DNA from: SAR86 cluster bacterium
GTDB taxonomy: Bacteria > Pseudomonadota > Gammaproteobacteria > Magnimaribacterales > Magnimaribacteraceae
Assembly: GCA_029268615.1 (NCBI GenBank)
Contig: JAQWNM010000007.1
Coordinates: 89,990-153,989 of the forward strand
Length of the DNA: 64,000 bases
Direction: 5' to 3'
The stretch's first letter is position 1, and each line of letters starts with the position of its first letter. The notes beneath the pieces are model-generated. The model had not been told where the DNA came from. It was given only the letters and a program-made list of their open reading frames with translations, and made no database searches. A program made the position numbers and the translations under genes. This document shows positions 26,575-36,060 of this stretch, piece by piece.

Positions 26575-28791
26575 TTATAAACGTGAGGAGGATATAGCTT
26601 TCATAAAGTTTCTTCCAACTCTTCCTAAACCTAACAACTCAATTGTAATAAATAAACTATCCTTAGGTTTGATGACAGAATTTGATCTTATAAAGTTAAA
26701 TTCATTCAATAAGAAATGTTCTGGTTGGTAAATGTAATCTATTTCTGCCCATCTTCTCTTCATAATACCAATTCTTAAGCAGCAACTACTAAATTTTAAA
26801 CCATAAATCATATCAAGAGATTTATTATCTTTTAGGTCTTTTTGCCATCTACTAAATAATTTCCATGATTTACCAATAGGCATTTCTAAGATTCCTTCTA
26901 ATTGTTTTTTTGGGATAATTAATTTAGAAGAATCTTGTTCAATCATGTAATTTTGATCTCTTCTAAAGATGGACCTAACTTCAGCTCTGTAAGAGTTTTT
27001 TTTGCTATAGCTCAAGGCTAAAAAGGCAGAGTTAACTTTCTTACTTTTATTATCCCATTCTAAGGACCCATAAGAGCTAAATTTTTTATCTGAAGATAAA
27101 GAATACTCAATAATAAGAGGAGAATTCTCCTTTCTTTTTTCTATGAAACTATATGGATTATTATCTAAATAGAATGCTTTTCCTATAACTAGTTTTGCAA
27201 AAGAATTTCTTTTAATGGAACTATGCTCAAGCCCTAAAATAATATTATCTGCTCCACTTCTTCCGTCATAGCCAGAATAAACATTACCGTTCAGAAGATT
27301 ACTGTAACTTAAAGGGAGTATTGCTGAGTCAATTCTTGTTAAGAAAGGATTATTACTTTCTTCAGAATAAACGTATCTTAATAACGGAGAAATAGACATA
27401 AAAGAAGATTCAGTCTTCTTGTCAAAAAAAATCTTACTTTCAAGTGTAAGCCATTTAAGGTTTTCTGATTTATTAGCAAAAGAGGATTTGTGATTTAAAT
27501 AATCAAATCCTATTTTTATAAAACTAGAAGAAAACGTGTTTTCTTTTTTATATTGGATTGAATTAGAAATAAAGGTTCTATCTAACTTATTAAATTCTCT
27601 ACCTAGAATTTTTCTGGAGTTAGCTTCATATTTATTTAATAAAGTGTGCATAGAGTAATAAAAATTTTCTATTTTCCTGTCAACAGAAAGTTCTACTCTT
27701 GGATAAGACCTAAGTTCTTTTTGGGAAAAGGGGTTTAAGTTTTGATAATCTTTGAATCCTATAAGAAGTTGGGCATATTTATTTTTCCATTTAATCTCAG
27801 CTTCTTTTTTTAGATATGTAGTTTTGTCTTCTCCATATTGGTCATTGCCAATATCTTTAAAATAGTAGATATCACTTACTTTATTCAAATTAATCTTTCC
27901 AGACAGGCTATCTAAGAATTGGCTTTCATGCTGCCATTTTACTATCCACCTATCTTGAGATCTACCGGTATCCTCTTCAAATTTCTTATCATCAAGGATT
28001 CCTGAAAAGAATATATTTCCTTTGGAATGGGTTTTTAAATACCTAAAATCATTTGAAATACCATTCCCCCTTTCCTGAATTAGTCTAGGCGTCAGGGTGA
28101 GGTCAAAATTCTTAGCTAAGTTAAAATAATATGGCATTGATATATCCAAACCTTTGCTGCTTTTTTTTAGATCTGGAGCTAGAAATCCAGTCATTCTTTC
28201 ATTGCCTATTGCAGTTCTCAAGATGGGTAAAGAGAATACCTTTTTCCCTTTTATCTTTAATGAAATCCCTTTGATGATTGCATTTTTTTGGTTTTTTAAG
28301 AGATTAATCTCTTTTGCAGATATCTCCCAGAAAGGGTCAGAAATATTACAGTTTATGTATGTAGCTCCTTCTAATTTAATATTACCATCTGCATTCAATG
28401 TAATGTTTGAAGCTATGCCCGATGCTCCTTTATTAAGAGTATATCTAGCATCTGTTGCAGAGAATAGTTGGTTTGAGAAATTAGCAATCATCTTTTCTCC
28501 TTCAACTTTAGTTCCAGAAGATGAAATAGAAATATTTCCATAAAGATTTAAGATTTCCTTCTCCTCATTGTATACAGCTTTGTTAGATGACAGCTCTAAG
28601 AAATTTGTTTTTACTTCAACAGATCCTGAGAAAATCAGGTCACCATTCTCATTACTGGTGATCTTTTCTGCATCAATGCTGTTTATCTCAACTATGTCAT
28701 TTATTTCAGAATTAATGACACTAATACGGAACAAACAAATAATAAGACATAGCCCCATTATTGATTGTTTTCTTATTACTTTAGATAACAT
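26575..28791 (-). CDS. lptD: LPS-assembly outer membrane protein LptD
   Basis: A 738-residue outer membrane protein. It has a signal region (residues ~1-28) and then an OstA-like N-terminal domain with IVEINSIDAEKI and EGEKMIANFSNQLF. A long beta-barrel follows, with the family segments IGNERMTGFLAPDL and SMPYYFNLAKNFDLTLTPRL. With LptE it inserts lipopolysaccharide in the outer leaflet. It is upstream of surA, its chaperone, and divergent from SDR-amgK-murU, as in Pseudomonas for amgK-murU. It is slightly shorter than the ~780-residue E. coli protein. Confidence 0.94.
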   Translation of the reverse strand: MLSKVIRKQSIMGLCLIICLFRISVINSEINDIVEINSIDAEKITSNENGDLIFSGSVEVKTNFLELSSNKAVYNEEKEILNLYGNISISSSGTKVEGEKMIANFSNQLFSATDARYTLNKGASGIASNITLNADGNIKLEGATYINCNISDPFWEISAKEINLLKNQKNAIIKGISLKIKGKKVFSLPILRTAIGNERMTGFLAPDLKKSSKGLDISMPYYFNLAKNFDLTLTPRLIQERGNGISNDFRYLKTHSKGNIFFSGILDDKKFEEDTGRSQDRWIVKWQHESQFLDSLSGKINLNKVSDIYYFKDIGNDQYGEDKTTYLKKEAEIKWKNKYAQLLIGFKDYQNLNPFSQKELRSYPRVELSVDRKIENFYYSMHTLLNKYEANSRKILGREFNKLDRTFISNSIQYKKENTFSSSFIKIGFDYLNHKSSFANKSENLKWLTLESKIFFDKKTESSFMSISPLLRYVYSEESNNPFLTRIDSAILPLSYSNLLNGNVYSGYDGRSGADNIILGLEHSSIKRNSFAKLVIGKAFYLDNNPYSFIEKRKENSPLIIEYSLSSDKKFSSYGSLEWDNKSKKVNSAFLALSYSKKNSYRAEVRSIFRRDQNYMIEQDSSKLIIPKKQLEGILEMPIGKSWKLFSRWQKDLKDNKSLDMIYGLKFSSCCLRIGIMKRRWAEIDYIYQPEHFLLNEFNFIRSNSVIKPKDSLFITIELLGLGRVGRNFMKAISSSRL

Positions 28792-28846
28792 AAGCTTTTT
28801 TAGATCATTAATTACTATTATGGTTCATGTAATTATTTATTTTTTG

Positions 28847-28876
28847 GTGATAAATAATGCTCAGCGCGGTTAAAAT
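28847..28876 (+). promoter_or_regulatory. Candidate promoter of the SDR-amgK-murU-rpe-trp run
   Basis: GTGATA (28847-28852) and TAAAAT (28871-28876) are 18 bases apart, matching 4 of 6 and 5 of 6 sigma70 consensus positions, about 32 bases before the SDR ATG. The region also serves divergent lptD, for which no clear pair was found. Confidence 0.35.
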
Positions 28877-28907
28877 ACGATTAATTAAATATTAGAGTAG
28901 ATTAGAT

Positions 28908-29768
28908 ATGTCAAATTTAAAAGGAAGAACGTTATTTATTTCAGGAGCAAGCAGAGGAATAGGTCTTGCAATAGCAAATAGAGCTGCTAAAGATGGAGCT
29001 AATATAATTCTAGCTGCAAAAACTGCTGAACCTCACCCAAAGCTACCTGGAACTATTTTTTCAGCAGCAAAGGAAGTAGAAGAGAATGGTGGAAAAGCTT
29101 TGCCTGTTCTATGCGATATTAGATATGAAGATCAAGTAAGAAGCGCTGTTGATCAAGGGATTAAAGAGTTTGGAGGTATAGATATTTGTATAAATAATGC
29201 CAGCGCTATTCAGCTTACAAATACCCTTCAAACAGATATGAAAAGGTTTGATCTGATGCATCAAATCAACACAAGAGGAACCTTTTTAGTAAGTAAGGTA
29301 TGTTTACCTCACTTATTAAAATCAGATAATCCTCATATCTTAAACCTTTCTCCTCCTCTTGATATGAAGCCAAATTGGTTTGGTCCTCATGTTGCTTATA
29401 CTATGGCTAAATATGGAATGAGCCTATGCGTTTTAGGAATGGCAGAAGAGTTTAAAGAACAAGGAGTGGCTGTAAATGCACTATGGCCGCGTACGGCTAT
29501 AGCCACAGCCGCAGTTAAGAATATACTTGGAGGCGAAGAAACAATAAATATTTCTAGGTATCCTTCTATTATGGCAGATGCTGCTCATGTAATTCTAATA
29601 AAGAATTCAAAAGAATTTACTGGACAATTTTGCTTGGATGATAATATTTTAGCTGAAAATGGTGTAGAAGATTTTTCTATCTATGCAGATGTTCCTTTCA
29701 ATAAATTAGCTCCTGATTTTTTTGTTCCAGGTGACATTCCTCCTCCAAAAGGATCTCTTGATAGTTAA
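28908..29768 (+). CDS. Short-chain dehydrogenase, HSDL2-like
   Basis: A 286-residue SDR resembling the catalytic part of human hydroxysteroid dehydrogenase-like protein 2. The cofactor loop is ISGASRGIGLAIA, followed by AAKTAEPHPKLPGTI, a signature of this subgroup. INNASAIQLTNT, the catalytic YTMAK and VNALWPRTAIATAAV come later. It probably oxidises or reduces a fatty or steroid-like hydroxyl/keto group; the substrate is unknown. Its TAA is followed at once by the amgK GTG, so it leads the amgK-murU transcript although it has no obvious link to cell wall recycling. Confidence 0.87.
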   Translation: MSNLKGRTLFISGASRGIGLAIANRAAKDGANIILAAKTAEPHPKLPGTIFSAAKEVEENGGKALPVLCDIRYEDQVRSAVDQGIKEFGGIDICINNASAIQLTNTLQTDMKRFDLMHQINTRGTFLVSKVCLPHLLKSDNPHILNLSPPLDMKPNWFGPHVAYTMAKYGMSLCVLGMAEEFKEQGVAVNALWPRTAIATAAVKNILGGEETINISRYPSIMADAAHVILIKNSKEFTGQFCLDDNILAENGVEDFSIYADVPFNKLAPDFFVPGDIPPPKGSLDS

Positions 29769-30809
29769 GTGGAACCTAAAACTAAAGAACTACTAGAATG
29801 GGTAAACCAAGAAGCACAAAAAGTTGGTTTTTCTAAATTTAATGTCATTAAACCTTTGAGAATTGAAGCAAGCAAGAGAAGATATTATAGGGTGGAGAAT
29901 GAGAGGGAATCTTTAATTGTTAATACCCTTAACCCAAAAGAAAATGATAATTCTAAATTTAATGAATTAAGTGCTATTTTTCTAAATGCAGGAGTAAAGG
30001 TTCCAAGAGTTTTTTCATTAGAAGAAGAAAAAGGTTTTTTATTGCAAGAAGATTTTGGTGATAGACTTTATCAGTATCATTTAAATACTTCTAATTCAGA
30101 TAAGTTGCTATCAGCCGCTATTGATGAAATTCTTATTATCCAGAATATACCTACTAATAGTTTGTCATTACCGGTGTTAAATGAAAGCAGGGCATTTTCT
30201 GAAATGGATCTTTTTAGAAGTTGGTTTTTGGAAAAGCTTTTGGTGATCTCTGTAAATGAAGAAAAAGAGTCTAATTCTTATAATGTTTTACAAGAGGCCT
30301 ACGAGAATGTATGGAAGAATTTAGAGATACAGCCAAAATCTATTTGTCATTTTGATTTTGAATCAAGAAATTTACTAGCTTTAGAAAATCCAGATGGAGA
30401 AGAAAGTACAGGCATTATTGATTTTCAAGATGCTCTAATAGGCCCTGTAAGTTTAGATTTAGTATCCTTATTAAAGGACCTTTATCATCCTTTAAGTGAT
30501 GATAGAATCATATATTATGCAGATCTTTACCTCAGTAAAGGAATTGATAGTGGAGTTTTAAAAAATGTTAATCTGGAAGAATTTATCTCTTGGATTGAGT
30601 GGTCTGGTATTCAGAGGCAATTAAGAATAATGGGAGTGCTTTCAAGAATGTACATTTTAGATAAAAAGAAAAGTAGGCTTTTAGATCTAGAGACTACTAT
30701 GAATTATTTAATTAAGTCCTCTGAAGGTTTGCATGGAATGATAGATTTTTATAACTTCCTAGTAGATATCAAGCCTAAATTATTAGCATTTCTAGCTCCT
30801 TATAAATGA
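29769..30809 (+). CDS. amgK: N-acetylmuramate/N-acetylglucosamine anomeric kinase AmgK
   Basis: A 346-residue phosphotransferase-fold protein. It has the N-terminal SKRRYYRVE, the catalytic loop ICHFDFESRNLL and the metal-binding GIIDFQDALIGPVSLDLVSLLKD. It phosphorylates the anomeric carbon of MurNAc/GlcNAc in the peptidoglycan recycling shortcut. The assignment rests on the family match and on the next gene, murU, plus the position divergent from lptD as in pseudomonads. The start is GTG immediately after the SDR stop codon. The last 4 bases overlap murU. Confidence 0.9.
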   Translation: MEPKTKELLEWVNQEAQKVGFSKFNVIKPLRIEASKRRYYRVENERESLIVNTLNPKENDNSKFNELSAIFLNAGVKVPRVFSLEEEKGFLLQEDFGDRLYQYHLNTSNSDKLLSAAIDEILIIQNIPTNSLSLPVLNESRAFSEMDLFRSWFLEKLLVISVNEEKESNSYNVLQEAYENVWKNLEIQPKSICHFDFESRNLLALENPDGEESTGIIDFQDALIGPVSLDLVSLLKDLYHPLSDDRIIYYADLYLSKGIDSGVLKNVNLEEFISWIEWSGIQRQLRIMGVLSRMYILDKKKSRLLDLETTMNYLIKSSEGLHGMIDFYNFLVDIKPKLLAFLAPYK

Positions 30810-31462
30810 AAGCTTTTCTATTAGCTGGCGGCAAAGGAGAAAGGCTTCAGCCCTTAACTCATAGTATTCCAAAACCTATGGTATTAATTCATGGGAAACC
30901 CTTAATTCAATGGAATATTGAAACATTAAGAGAATCAGGAATTAAAGAAATAATTATTAATTTATTTTACTTAGGTAACAAGATAGAAGAATTTCTAGGT
31001 GATGGGTCTAAATTAGGTGTTGAAATAAGATACTCAAGAGAAGAAAGTTTACTAGGAACAGGAGGAGCTATAGTAAATGCTTTGGATTTAATTGGAAACG
31101 AACCTTTCTTGTTGATGAGCAGTGATATCTGGACAAAGTTTCCTTTTAAAGATTTGTCGCTTCCAGTGGAATCCATTGCGCATTTAGTGTTAGTAGAACC
31201 CTTGGATGGCAAAGGGGATTTAAATTTGCAACTAGGTCTTGTAAATAACTTAGATGAAGGCCCTAGATATTCTTATTCGGGCATTTCAATTATAAATCCC
31301 TTGTTATTTTATTCTTATGAAAAAAAGAATTTAGATTTATGGGAAACTTTTTTAAAACCAAATGTTGATAAAGGAAAGGTTACAGGACAGCTTTCTTCAC
31401 ATCAGATTATAAATGTTAATCAATTAGAAGATATTCAGAAAATAGACGACAATATATTCTAA
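30806..31462 (+). CDS. murU: N-acetylmuramate-1-phosphate uridylyltransferase MurU
   Basis: A 218-residue sugar-nucleotidyltransferase. The signature is AFLLAGGKGERLQPLTHSIP with PKPM following, then GTGGAIVNAL and the metal-site MSSDIW, where other family members often have NxD. It converts MurNAc-1-phosphate and UTP to UDP-MurNAc, completing the AmgK-MurU route that bypasses de novo UDP-MurNAc synthesis. It overlaps amgK by 4 bases (ATGA), and rpe follows after 33 bases. Confidence 0.9.
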   Translation: MKAFLLAGGKGERLQPLTHSIPKPMVLIHGKPLIQWNIETLRESGIKEIIINLFYLGNKIEEFLGDGSKLGVEIRYSREESLLGTGGAIVNALDLIGNEPFLLMSSDIWTKFPFKDLSLPVESIAHLVLVEPLDGKGDLNLQLGLVNNLDEGPRYSYSGISIINPLLFYSYEKKNLDLWETFLKPNVDKGKVTGQLSSHQIINVNQLEDIQKIDDNIF

Positions 31463-31495
31463 GGATTAGACTTCTAATATTTTAAGTAGAAAAGT

Positions 31496-32164
31496 ATGGC
31501 AAAAAAAGAAAAAATTATAGCCCCTTCAATATTATCAGCTAATTTTGCTAGATTGGGGGAAGAGGTTGGAGAAGTAATTAGCTCAGGTGCTGATTGGATT
31601 CATTTCGACGTTATGGACAATCATTTTGTACCCAATTTAACAATTGGACCCATGGTTTGTAAATCTTTAAGAGATTATGGAGTAAAAGCACCTATAGATG
31701 TTCATTTAATGGTAGAACCAGTGGATAGTTTAATTCAAACTTTTGGTGAAGCAGGAGCGACTTATATCACTTTCCATCCGGAGGCATCAAAAGATGTGAA
31801 TCTATCTATTGAATCAATTGTTAAATTAGGCTGCAAGTCAGGCTTAGTATTAAACCCTGATATTGATTTAGAAGTCATAGAAGATTATATACCAAAGTTG
31901 GATATGATTTTATTGATGTCTGTTTTTCCTGGTTTCGGAGGTCAAGAATTTATATCTTCTGTTCTTAGTAAGATAAAAGATCTCAGAAAATTAATAGATG
32001 ATTCTGGTTTTGATATTAGATTAGAAGTAGACGGAGGAATAAAACTAAGCAATATAGAGGAGATATCTAAAGCTGGAGCTGATACTTTTGTTGCTGGATC
32101 TGCAATATTTGGTCATTCCAGTTATAAGGAAATTATTTCTAAAATGCGAAAACTTATCTCTTAA
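31496..32164 (+). CDS. rpe: Ribulose-phosphate 3-epimerase
   Basis: A 222-residue TIM-barrel enzyme. It shows [16 protein letters not shown], the metal-site [32 protein letters not shown] and [10 protein letters not shown]. It interconverts ribulose-5-phosphate and xylulose-5-phosphate in the pentose phosphate pathway, which also supplies the PRPP and erythrose-4-phosphate used by the trp genes that follow. In related gammaproteobacteria gph often sits between rpe and trpE; here there are only 13 bases, so gph is absent. Confidence 0.96.
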   Translation: MAKKEKIIAPSILSANFARLGEEVGEVISSGADWIHFDVMDNHFVPNLTIGPMVCKSLRDYGVKAPIDVHLMVEPVDSLIQTFGEAGATYITFHPEASKDVNLSIESIVKLGCKSGLVLNPDIDLEVIEDYIPKLDMILLMSVFPGFGGQEFISSVLSKIKDLRKLIDDSGFDIRLEVDGGIKLSNIEEISKAGADTFVAGSAIFGHSSYKEIISKMRKLIS

Positions 32165-32177
32165 ATAAGATCTCTAT

Positions 32178-33623
32178 ATGACGTCTACAAAGATACCCAT
32201 CTCAATTGAAATTTTAGCTGATATGGAGACGCCTCTGAGTGTTTACAAGAAACTAGCTAATAAACCTTTTTCATATTTATTTGAATCGGTAGAAGGCGGA
32301 GATAAATGGGCAAGATATTCTTTAATAGGTTTGCCAGCAAAAAGAATTATTAAGATTGAGGGTAATAAAGTTCTTATTATAGAGAATGGTAAAATTATAG
32401 AAGAAGTTATATCTCCAGATCCTTTAAAATTTTTAGAGGATTTTCAAGATACTTTTCAAATTAAACACATTGAAAGTCTCCCTAAATTTATAGGAGGATT
32501 AGTAGGTTACTTTGGTTATGATTGTATTAGGTATATAGAGCCTAGGCTCAAAAATAAAGAACCTCCTGACCCTCTAGGAACTCCCGACGCTCTTTTTATG
32601 ATCTCTGAGGAGGTAGCGGTTTTTGATAATCTGAATAATACACTTCATCTTATAGTGCTTTCAGATAGCGAATCTAAGCAAGACAAAGAGAAATCCAAGA
32701 AAAGACTTTTAGAGCTTTCAGAAAAACTAAAAAAACCTTTAATAGATAAAGAGCTAATCAAAGCTAATAATCCTATTTCCGAAGATGATTTTATCTCTAG
32801 TTTTGGAGAAAAAGAATTTAAAGAAACAGTGCTAAAGGTAAAAGAATATATAAAATCTGGTGATGTTATGCAGGTTGTCTGTTCCCAGAGACTTTCAGTG
32901 CCTTTTGAAGCTGATCCAACTGAACTATATAGATCTATAAGGCACTTAAATCCTTCTCCTTATCTTTACTGTTTAAATTTAGATGATTTTCATATTGTGG
33001 GTTCATCGCCAGAAATCTTAGCTACATTGGAAGAAGGAGAAGTAACTGTAAGGCCGATAGCAGGAACAAGAAGAAGGGGTAAAGATTCTTCTGATGATTT
33101 AGCTATGGAAAGGGATTTGGTAAATGATCCTAAAGAAATAGCAGAACATCTAATGCTCATTGATTTAGGAAGAAATGATATAGGCAAAATAGCAAAATCT
33201 GGTTCTGTAGAAGTAACAGAAAAATTTGGAGTAGAAAAATATAGTCATGTAATGCATATGGTGTCTAATGTAAAAGCTAGAATTAAAGATGGTCTGAAAG
33301 CTATGGATGTTTTCAAAGCAACTTTCCCAGCTGGAACTTTATCAGGAGCGCCTAAGATAAGGGCAATGGAGATAATTGATGAATTTGAGCCAGTAAAGAG
33401 AGGAGTTTACGGAGGGGCAGTGGGATACTTTTCTTGGAATGGTAATATGGATATGGCAATAGCAATTAGAACAGCTGTCATAAAAGATGGCATGCTATAT
33501 ATCCAGGCAGGGGGAGGATTTGTTGCTGATTCAGACCCAGAACTAGAATGGAAAGAATCCATGAATAAAGGTAGAGCTATTTTTAAAGCTGTAGAAATGG
33601 TTCAAGACAAGTTAAAAGGATAA
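32178..33623 (+). CDS. trpE: Anthranilate synthase component I
   Basis: A 481-residue chorismate-utilising enzyme. The N-terminal domain contains RYSLIGLPAKR. The catalytic domain contains QVVCSQRLSVPF, FHIVGSSPEIL, RPIAGTRRRG, LIDLGRNDIG, and PAGTLSGAPKIRAMEII near the C terminus. It makes anthranilate from chorismate using ammonia supplied by TrpG. The conserved N-terminal feedback motif around LLES is not obvious (LFESVEGGDKWARYS has a close variant), so tryptophan inhibition is plausible. trpG follows after 2 bases. No leader peptide or attenuator fits in the 13-base gap from rpe. Confidence 0.95.
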   Translation: MTSTKIPISIEILADMETPLSVYKKLANKPFSYLFESVEGGDKWARYSLIGLPAKRIIKIEGNKVLIIENGKIIEEVISPDPLKFLEDFQDTFQIKHIESLPKFIGGLVGYFGYDCIRYIEPRLKNKEPPDPLGTPDALFMISEEVAVFDNLNNTLHLIVLSDSESKQDKEKSKKRLLELSEKLKKPLIDKELIKANNPISEDDFISSFGEKEFKETVLKVKEYIKSGDVMQVVCSQRLSVPFEADPTELYRSIRHLNPSPYLYCLNLDDFHIVGSSPEILATLEEGEVTVRPIAGTRRRGKDSSDDLAMERDLVNDPKEIAEHLMLIDLGRNDIGKIAKSGSVEVTEKFGVEKYSHVMHMVSNVKARIKDGLKAMDVFKATFPAGTLSGAPKIRAMEIIDEFEPVKRGVYGGAVGYFSWNGNMDMAIAIRTAVIKDGMLYIQAGGGFVADSDPELEWKESMNKGRAIFKAVEMVQDKLKG

Positions 33624-33625
33624 TA

Positions 33626-34189
33626 ATGTTATTGGTAATAGATAACTATGATTCATTTACATATAACTTAGTTCAATATTTTGAAATGTTAGGGCAAGAA
33701 GTTCATGTTCATAGAAATGATAAGTTATCTTTAAAAGATATAGAAAAAAAATTACCAGATTATCTAGTGATTTCTCCTGGGCCCTGTACTCCTTCAGAGG
33801 CAGGTATTTCAGTTGATGCAATTAATTTCTTCAAAGGAAAAGTACCAATACTTGGTGTTTGCTTGGGTCATCAATGTATTGGTATGGCTTTTGGAGCTCA
33901 AATAATAAGAGCTCAAGAATTAATGCATGGAAAGGTTTCTAAAATTTTTCATGATTCGTCAGGAATCTTTAAAGATCTAAAGCAAGGTTTTGAAGCAACT
34001 AGATATCACTCCTTAGTTATTGATGAAAGTACTCTGGCAGAGGAACTAACTATTAATGCCAGAACAGAAGATAAAACAATCATGTCAATATCCCATAAAG
34101 AATACCCTTTATTTGGTTTACAATTTCATCCAGAGTCATTATTAACCGAATCAGGAATTCAAATTTTGGAAAACTACCTAAGTATTTGA
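33626..34189 (+). CDS. trpG: Anthranilate synthase component II (glutamine amidotransferase)
   Basis: A 187-residue class I glutamine amidotransferase. It starts LLVIDNYDSFTYNLVQYF. The nucleophile elbow is LGVCLGHQCIGMAFG, and the His-Glu pair lies in LQFHPESLLTESG. It hydrolyses glutamine and channels ammonia to TrpE. The sequence could also serve p-aminobenzoate synthase (PabA), as in many bacteria with one shared subunit, but the operon position makes TrpG the main role. The stop overlaps the region just upstream of the trpD start. Confidence 0.95.
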   Translation: MLLVIDNYDSFTYNLVQYFEMLGQEVHVHRNDKLSLKDIEKKLPDYLVISPGPCTPSEAGISVDAINFFKGKVPILGVCLGHQCIGMAFGAQIIRAQELMHGKVSKIFHDSSGIFKDLKQGFEATRYHSLVIDESTLAEELTINARTEDKTIMSISHKEYPLFGLQFHPESLLTESGIQILENYLSI

Positions 34190-34194
34190 GGATT

Positions 34195-35217
34195 ATGGAC
34201 ATCAAATTAGCCGTCAAGAAACTCTCATATAAAGAAGATTTATCCTTTGATGAAATGTATTCTTTGATGATTAAAATTCTTTCAGGCGAGCTTACTGATG
34301 CCCAAATAGGTGCAGTTATGATGGGTTTAAGTGTAAAAGGTGAAACAATTGACGAAATAACCGCTTCAGCAAAAGCTATGAGAGTTTTGTCTCAGTCAGT
34401 CGAGTTAGATAATGATCTTTTATTAGACACATGCGGCACAGGTGGAGCTTCATTAGGAATTTTTAATGTATCAACGGCTTCTGCAATTTTAGCAGCAGCC
34501 TGCGGGGTATCAGTTGCTAAACATGGAAATAGGACGGCTACGAGAAAGAGTGGAAGTGCAGATTTATTAGAAGAAGCGGGTATTAATATAAACCTATCTC
34601 CTAAATCTGTTAAAAAATGTATTAATAAGATAGGTATTGGTTTTATGTTTGCACCTTTGCACCATAGCGCAATGAAATATGCTATCGGTCCTAGGAAAGA
34701 ACTTGGAATAAAATCTATTTTTAATATTTTAGGGCCATTAACTAATCCTGCACGAGCTTCTTATCAGATCATGGGGGTCTATAAGAAAGATCTTATATTG
34801 CCAATTACTCAAGTATTAAAGTCTTTAGGTACAAAAAGAGCAATGATAGTTCACTCAGAAGATGGTCTAGATGAAATAAGTGTGGTTAAAAAGACTTTTG
34901 TTTCAGAGTTGCATAACAATCAGATAAAATCTTACAAAATAGATCCTAAAGATTATGGGTTTAATTTTTCTTCGTTGGAAGAATTAAAGGTAGATTCTTC
35001 CACTGAAAGTCTTAAAAAAGTAAAGTCAGGCCTAAGTGGAGAAAATGAAATAGCCAGTTCAATCATTGCTTTAAATGCAGGCGCTGGAATTTATTTGGTT
35101 GGCTTGGCAGGATCCCTAAAGGAAGGTATTGAAATTGCTCAAGATGCTATCTTAAATAAAAAAGGATTAGTAAAACTAGATGAATGGATTCAATTAAGTA
35201 AAAAACTTGAAAATTAA
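34195..35217 (+). CDS. trpD: Anthranilate phosphoribosyltransferase
   Basis: A 340-residue enzyme that attaches the PRPP ribosyl group to anthranilate. Motifs are DTCGTGGASLGIFNVSTASA, AKHGNRTATRKSGSADLLE, FMFAPLHHSAMKY and the late FNILGPLTNPARA. An in-frame TTG lies 9 bases earlier (34186), but the residues MDIKLAVKKL after ATG 34195 align with the usual N terminus of this family, so that start was chosen. A GAGG sits only 3 bases upstream. The gene almost touches trpG and is followed by trpC after 2 bases. Confidence 0.95.
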   Translation: MDIKLAVKKLSYKEDLSFDEMYSLMIKILSGELTDAQIGAVMMGLSVKGETIDEITASAKAMRVLSQSVELDNDLLLDTCGTGGASLGIFNVSTASAILAAACGVSVAKHGNRTATRKSGSADLLEEAGININLSPKSVKKCINKIGIGFMFAPLHHSAMKYAIGPRKELGIKSIFNILGPLTNPARASYQIMGVYKKDLILPITQVLKSLGTKRAMIVHSEDGLDEISVVKKTFVSELHNNQIKSYKIDPKDYGFNFSSLEELKVDSSTESLKKVKSGLSGENEIASSIIALNAGAGIYLVGLAGSLKEGIEIAQDAILNKKGLVKLDEWIQLSKKLEN

Positions 35218-35219
35218 AA

Positions 35220-36011
35220 TTGAAAGAATCTTATTTAAATAGAATTTTAGAAAAAACTGCTGAAGAAATATTAGAGCAGAAATTATCCTCGTCCCTAGCA
35301 GACATGAAATCAGTAATTAAAGATCTTCCTCCTTCACTTCCATTTATTGATACTCTTTTACAAAAGATGGTAAGAGGAGAAAGTGCCATCATAGCTGAGA
35401 TGAAAAAAGCATCGCCTAGCAAGGGAGTTATTAGAAAGAACTTTCAACCAAGAGTAATAGCTAAAAGTTATGAAAATGGAGGAGCAGATTGCTTAAGTAT
35501 TTTGACTAATGAACCTTTTTTTTATGGACACTTGAGCCATATAGGTGAAGTACGTTCGGTAGTCAATTTACCAATTTTAAGAAAAGATTTTATTATAGAT
35601 GAATTTCAAATTTATCAGAGCAGGCAAGCCTTAGCTGACTGCATCCTATTAATAGTTGCCGCTTTAAGTTTGACTCAATTAGAAGATTACTATGCTATAG
35701 CAGGGGAACTTGATCTTGATGTTCTCTTAGAAGTACATGACGAAATAGAACTTGAATTAGCCTTAAATTTAGAACCTAAATTAATTGGAGTAAATAATAG
35801 AGATTTAAGGACTTTTGAAGTCAATTTAAGCACTAGTATTGAATTGAATAAGAAATTACAGCCCAACACTTTCTTAATTTCAGAAAGTGGTATCAATTCA
35901 GCTAAAGATATAGCTTTATTAAAAGACAATAAAATCTTTGGCTATTTAATAGGGGAAGCTTTTATGAGAGAAGATGATCCAGGTTCAAAAATAAAAGAGA
36001 TATTGATGTAA
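35220..36011 (+). CDS. trpC: Indole-3-glycerol-phosphate synthase
   Basis: A 263-residue TIM-barrel enzyme without a fused TrpF domain. It shows IAEMKKASPSKGVIRKNF, LSILTNEPFFYGHL, LRKDFIIDEFQIYQSR, IGVNNRDLRTFEVNL and LISESGINSA. It closes the indole ring from CdRP. The start is TTG at 35220 (no nearby ATG; the residues after it fit the family N terminus). It ends the trp run; trpF, trpB and trpA are not in this window. A clear terminator follows 12 bases after the stop. Confidence 0.95.
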   Translation: MKESYLNRILEKTAEEILEQKLSSSLADMKSVIKDLPPSLPFIDTLLQKMVRGESAIIAEMKKASPSKGVIRKNFQPRVIAKSYENGGADCLSILTNEPFFYGHLSHIGEVRSVVNLPILRKDFIIDEFQIYQSRQALADCILLIVAALSLTQLEDYYAIAGELDLDVLLEVHDEIELELALNLEPKLIGVNNRDLRTFEVNLSTSIELNKKLQPNTFLISESGINSAKDIALLKDNKIFGYLIGEAFMREDDPGSKIKEILM

Positions 36012-36022
36012 GTTAAAAAGAA

Positions 36023-36047
36023 AAAGCCGACTTTTGCCGGCTTTCTT
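36023..36047 (+). terminator. Rho-independent terminator after trpC
   Basis: The stem AAAGCCG/CGGCTTT (36023-36029 with 36038-36044) has an 8-base loop and ends in a T-rich tail. It also lies just past the stop of the convergent RRM gene, so it may act for both strands. Confidence 0.8.
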
Positions 36048-36060
36048 GAGAAATTTAAAA

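Noticed and set aside
28154..28543. Plus-strand open frame of 129 codons inside lptD
   Set aside because: It lies wholly antisense to the well-supported lptD frame and shows no family features.
32165..32177. trp attenuator before trpE
   Set aside because: Only 13 bases separate rpe and trpE, too few for a leader peptide and hairpins.
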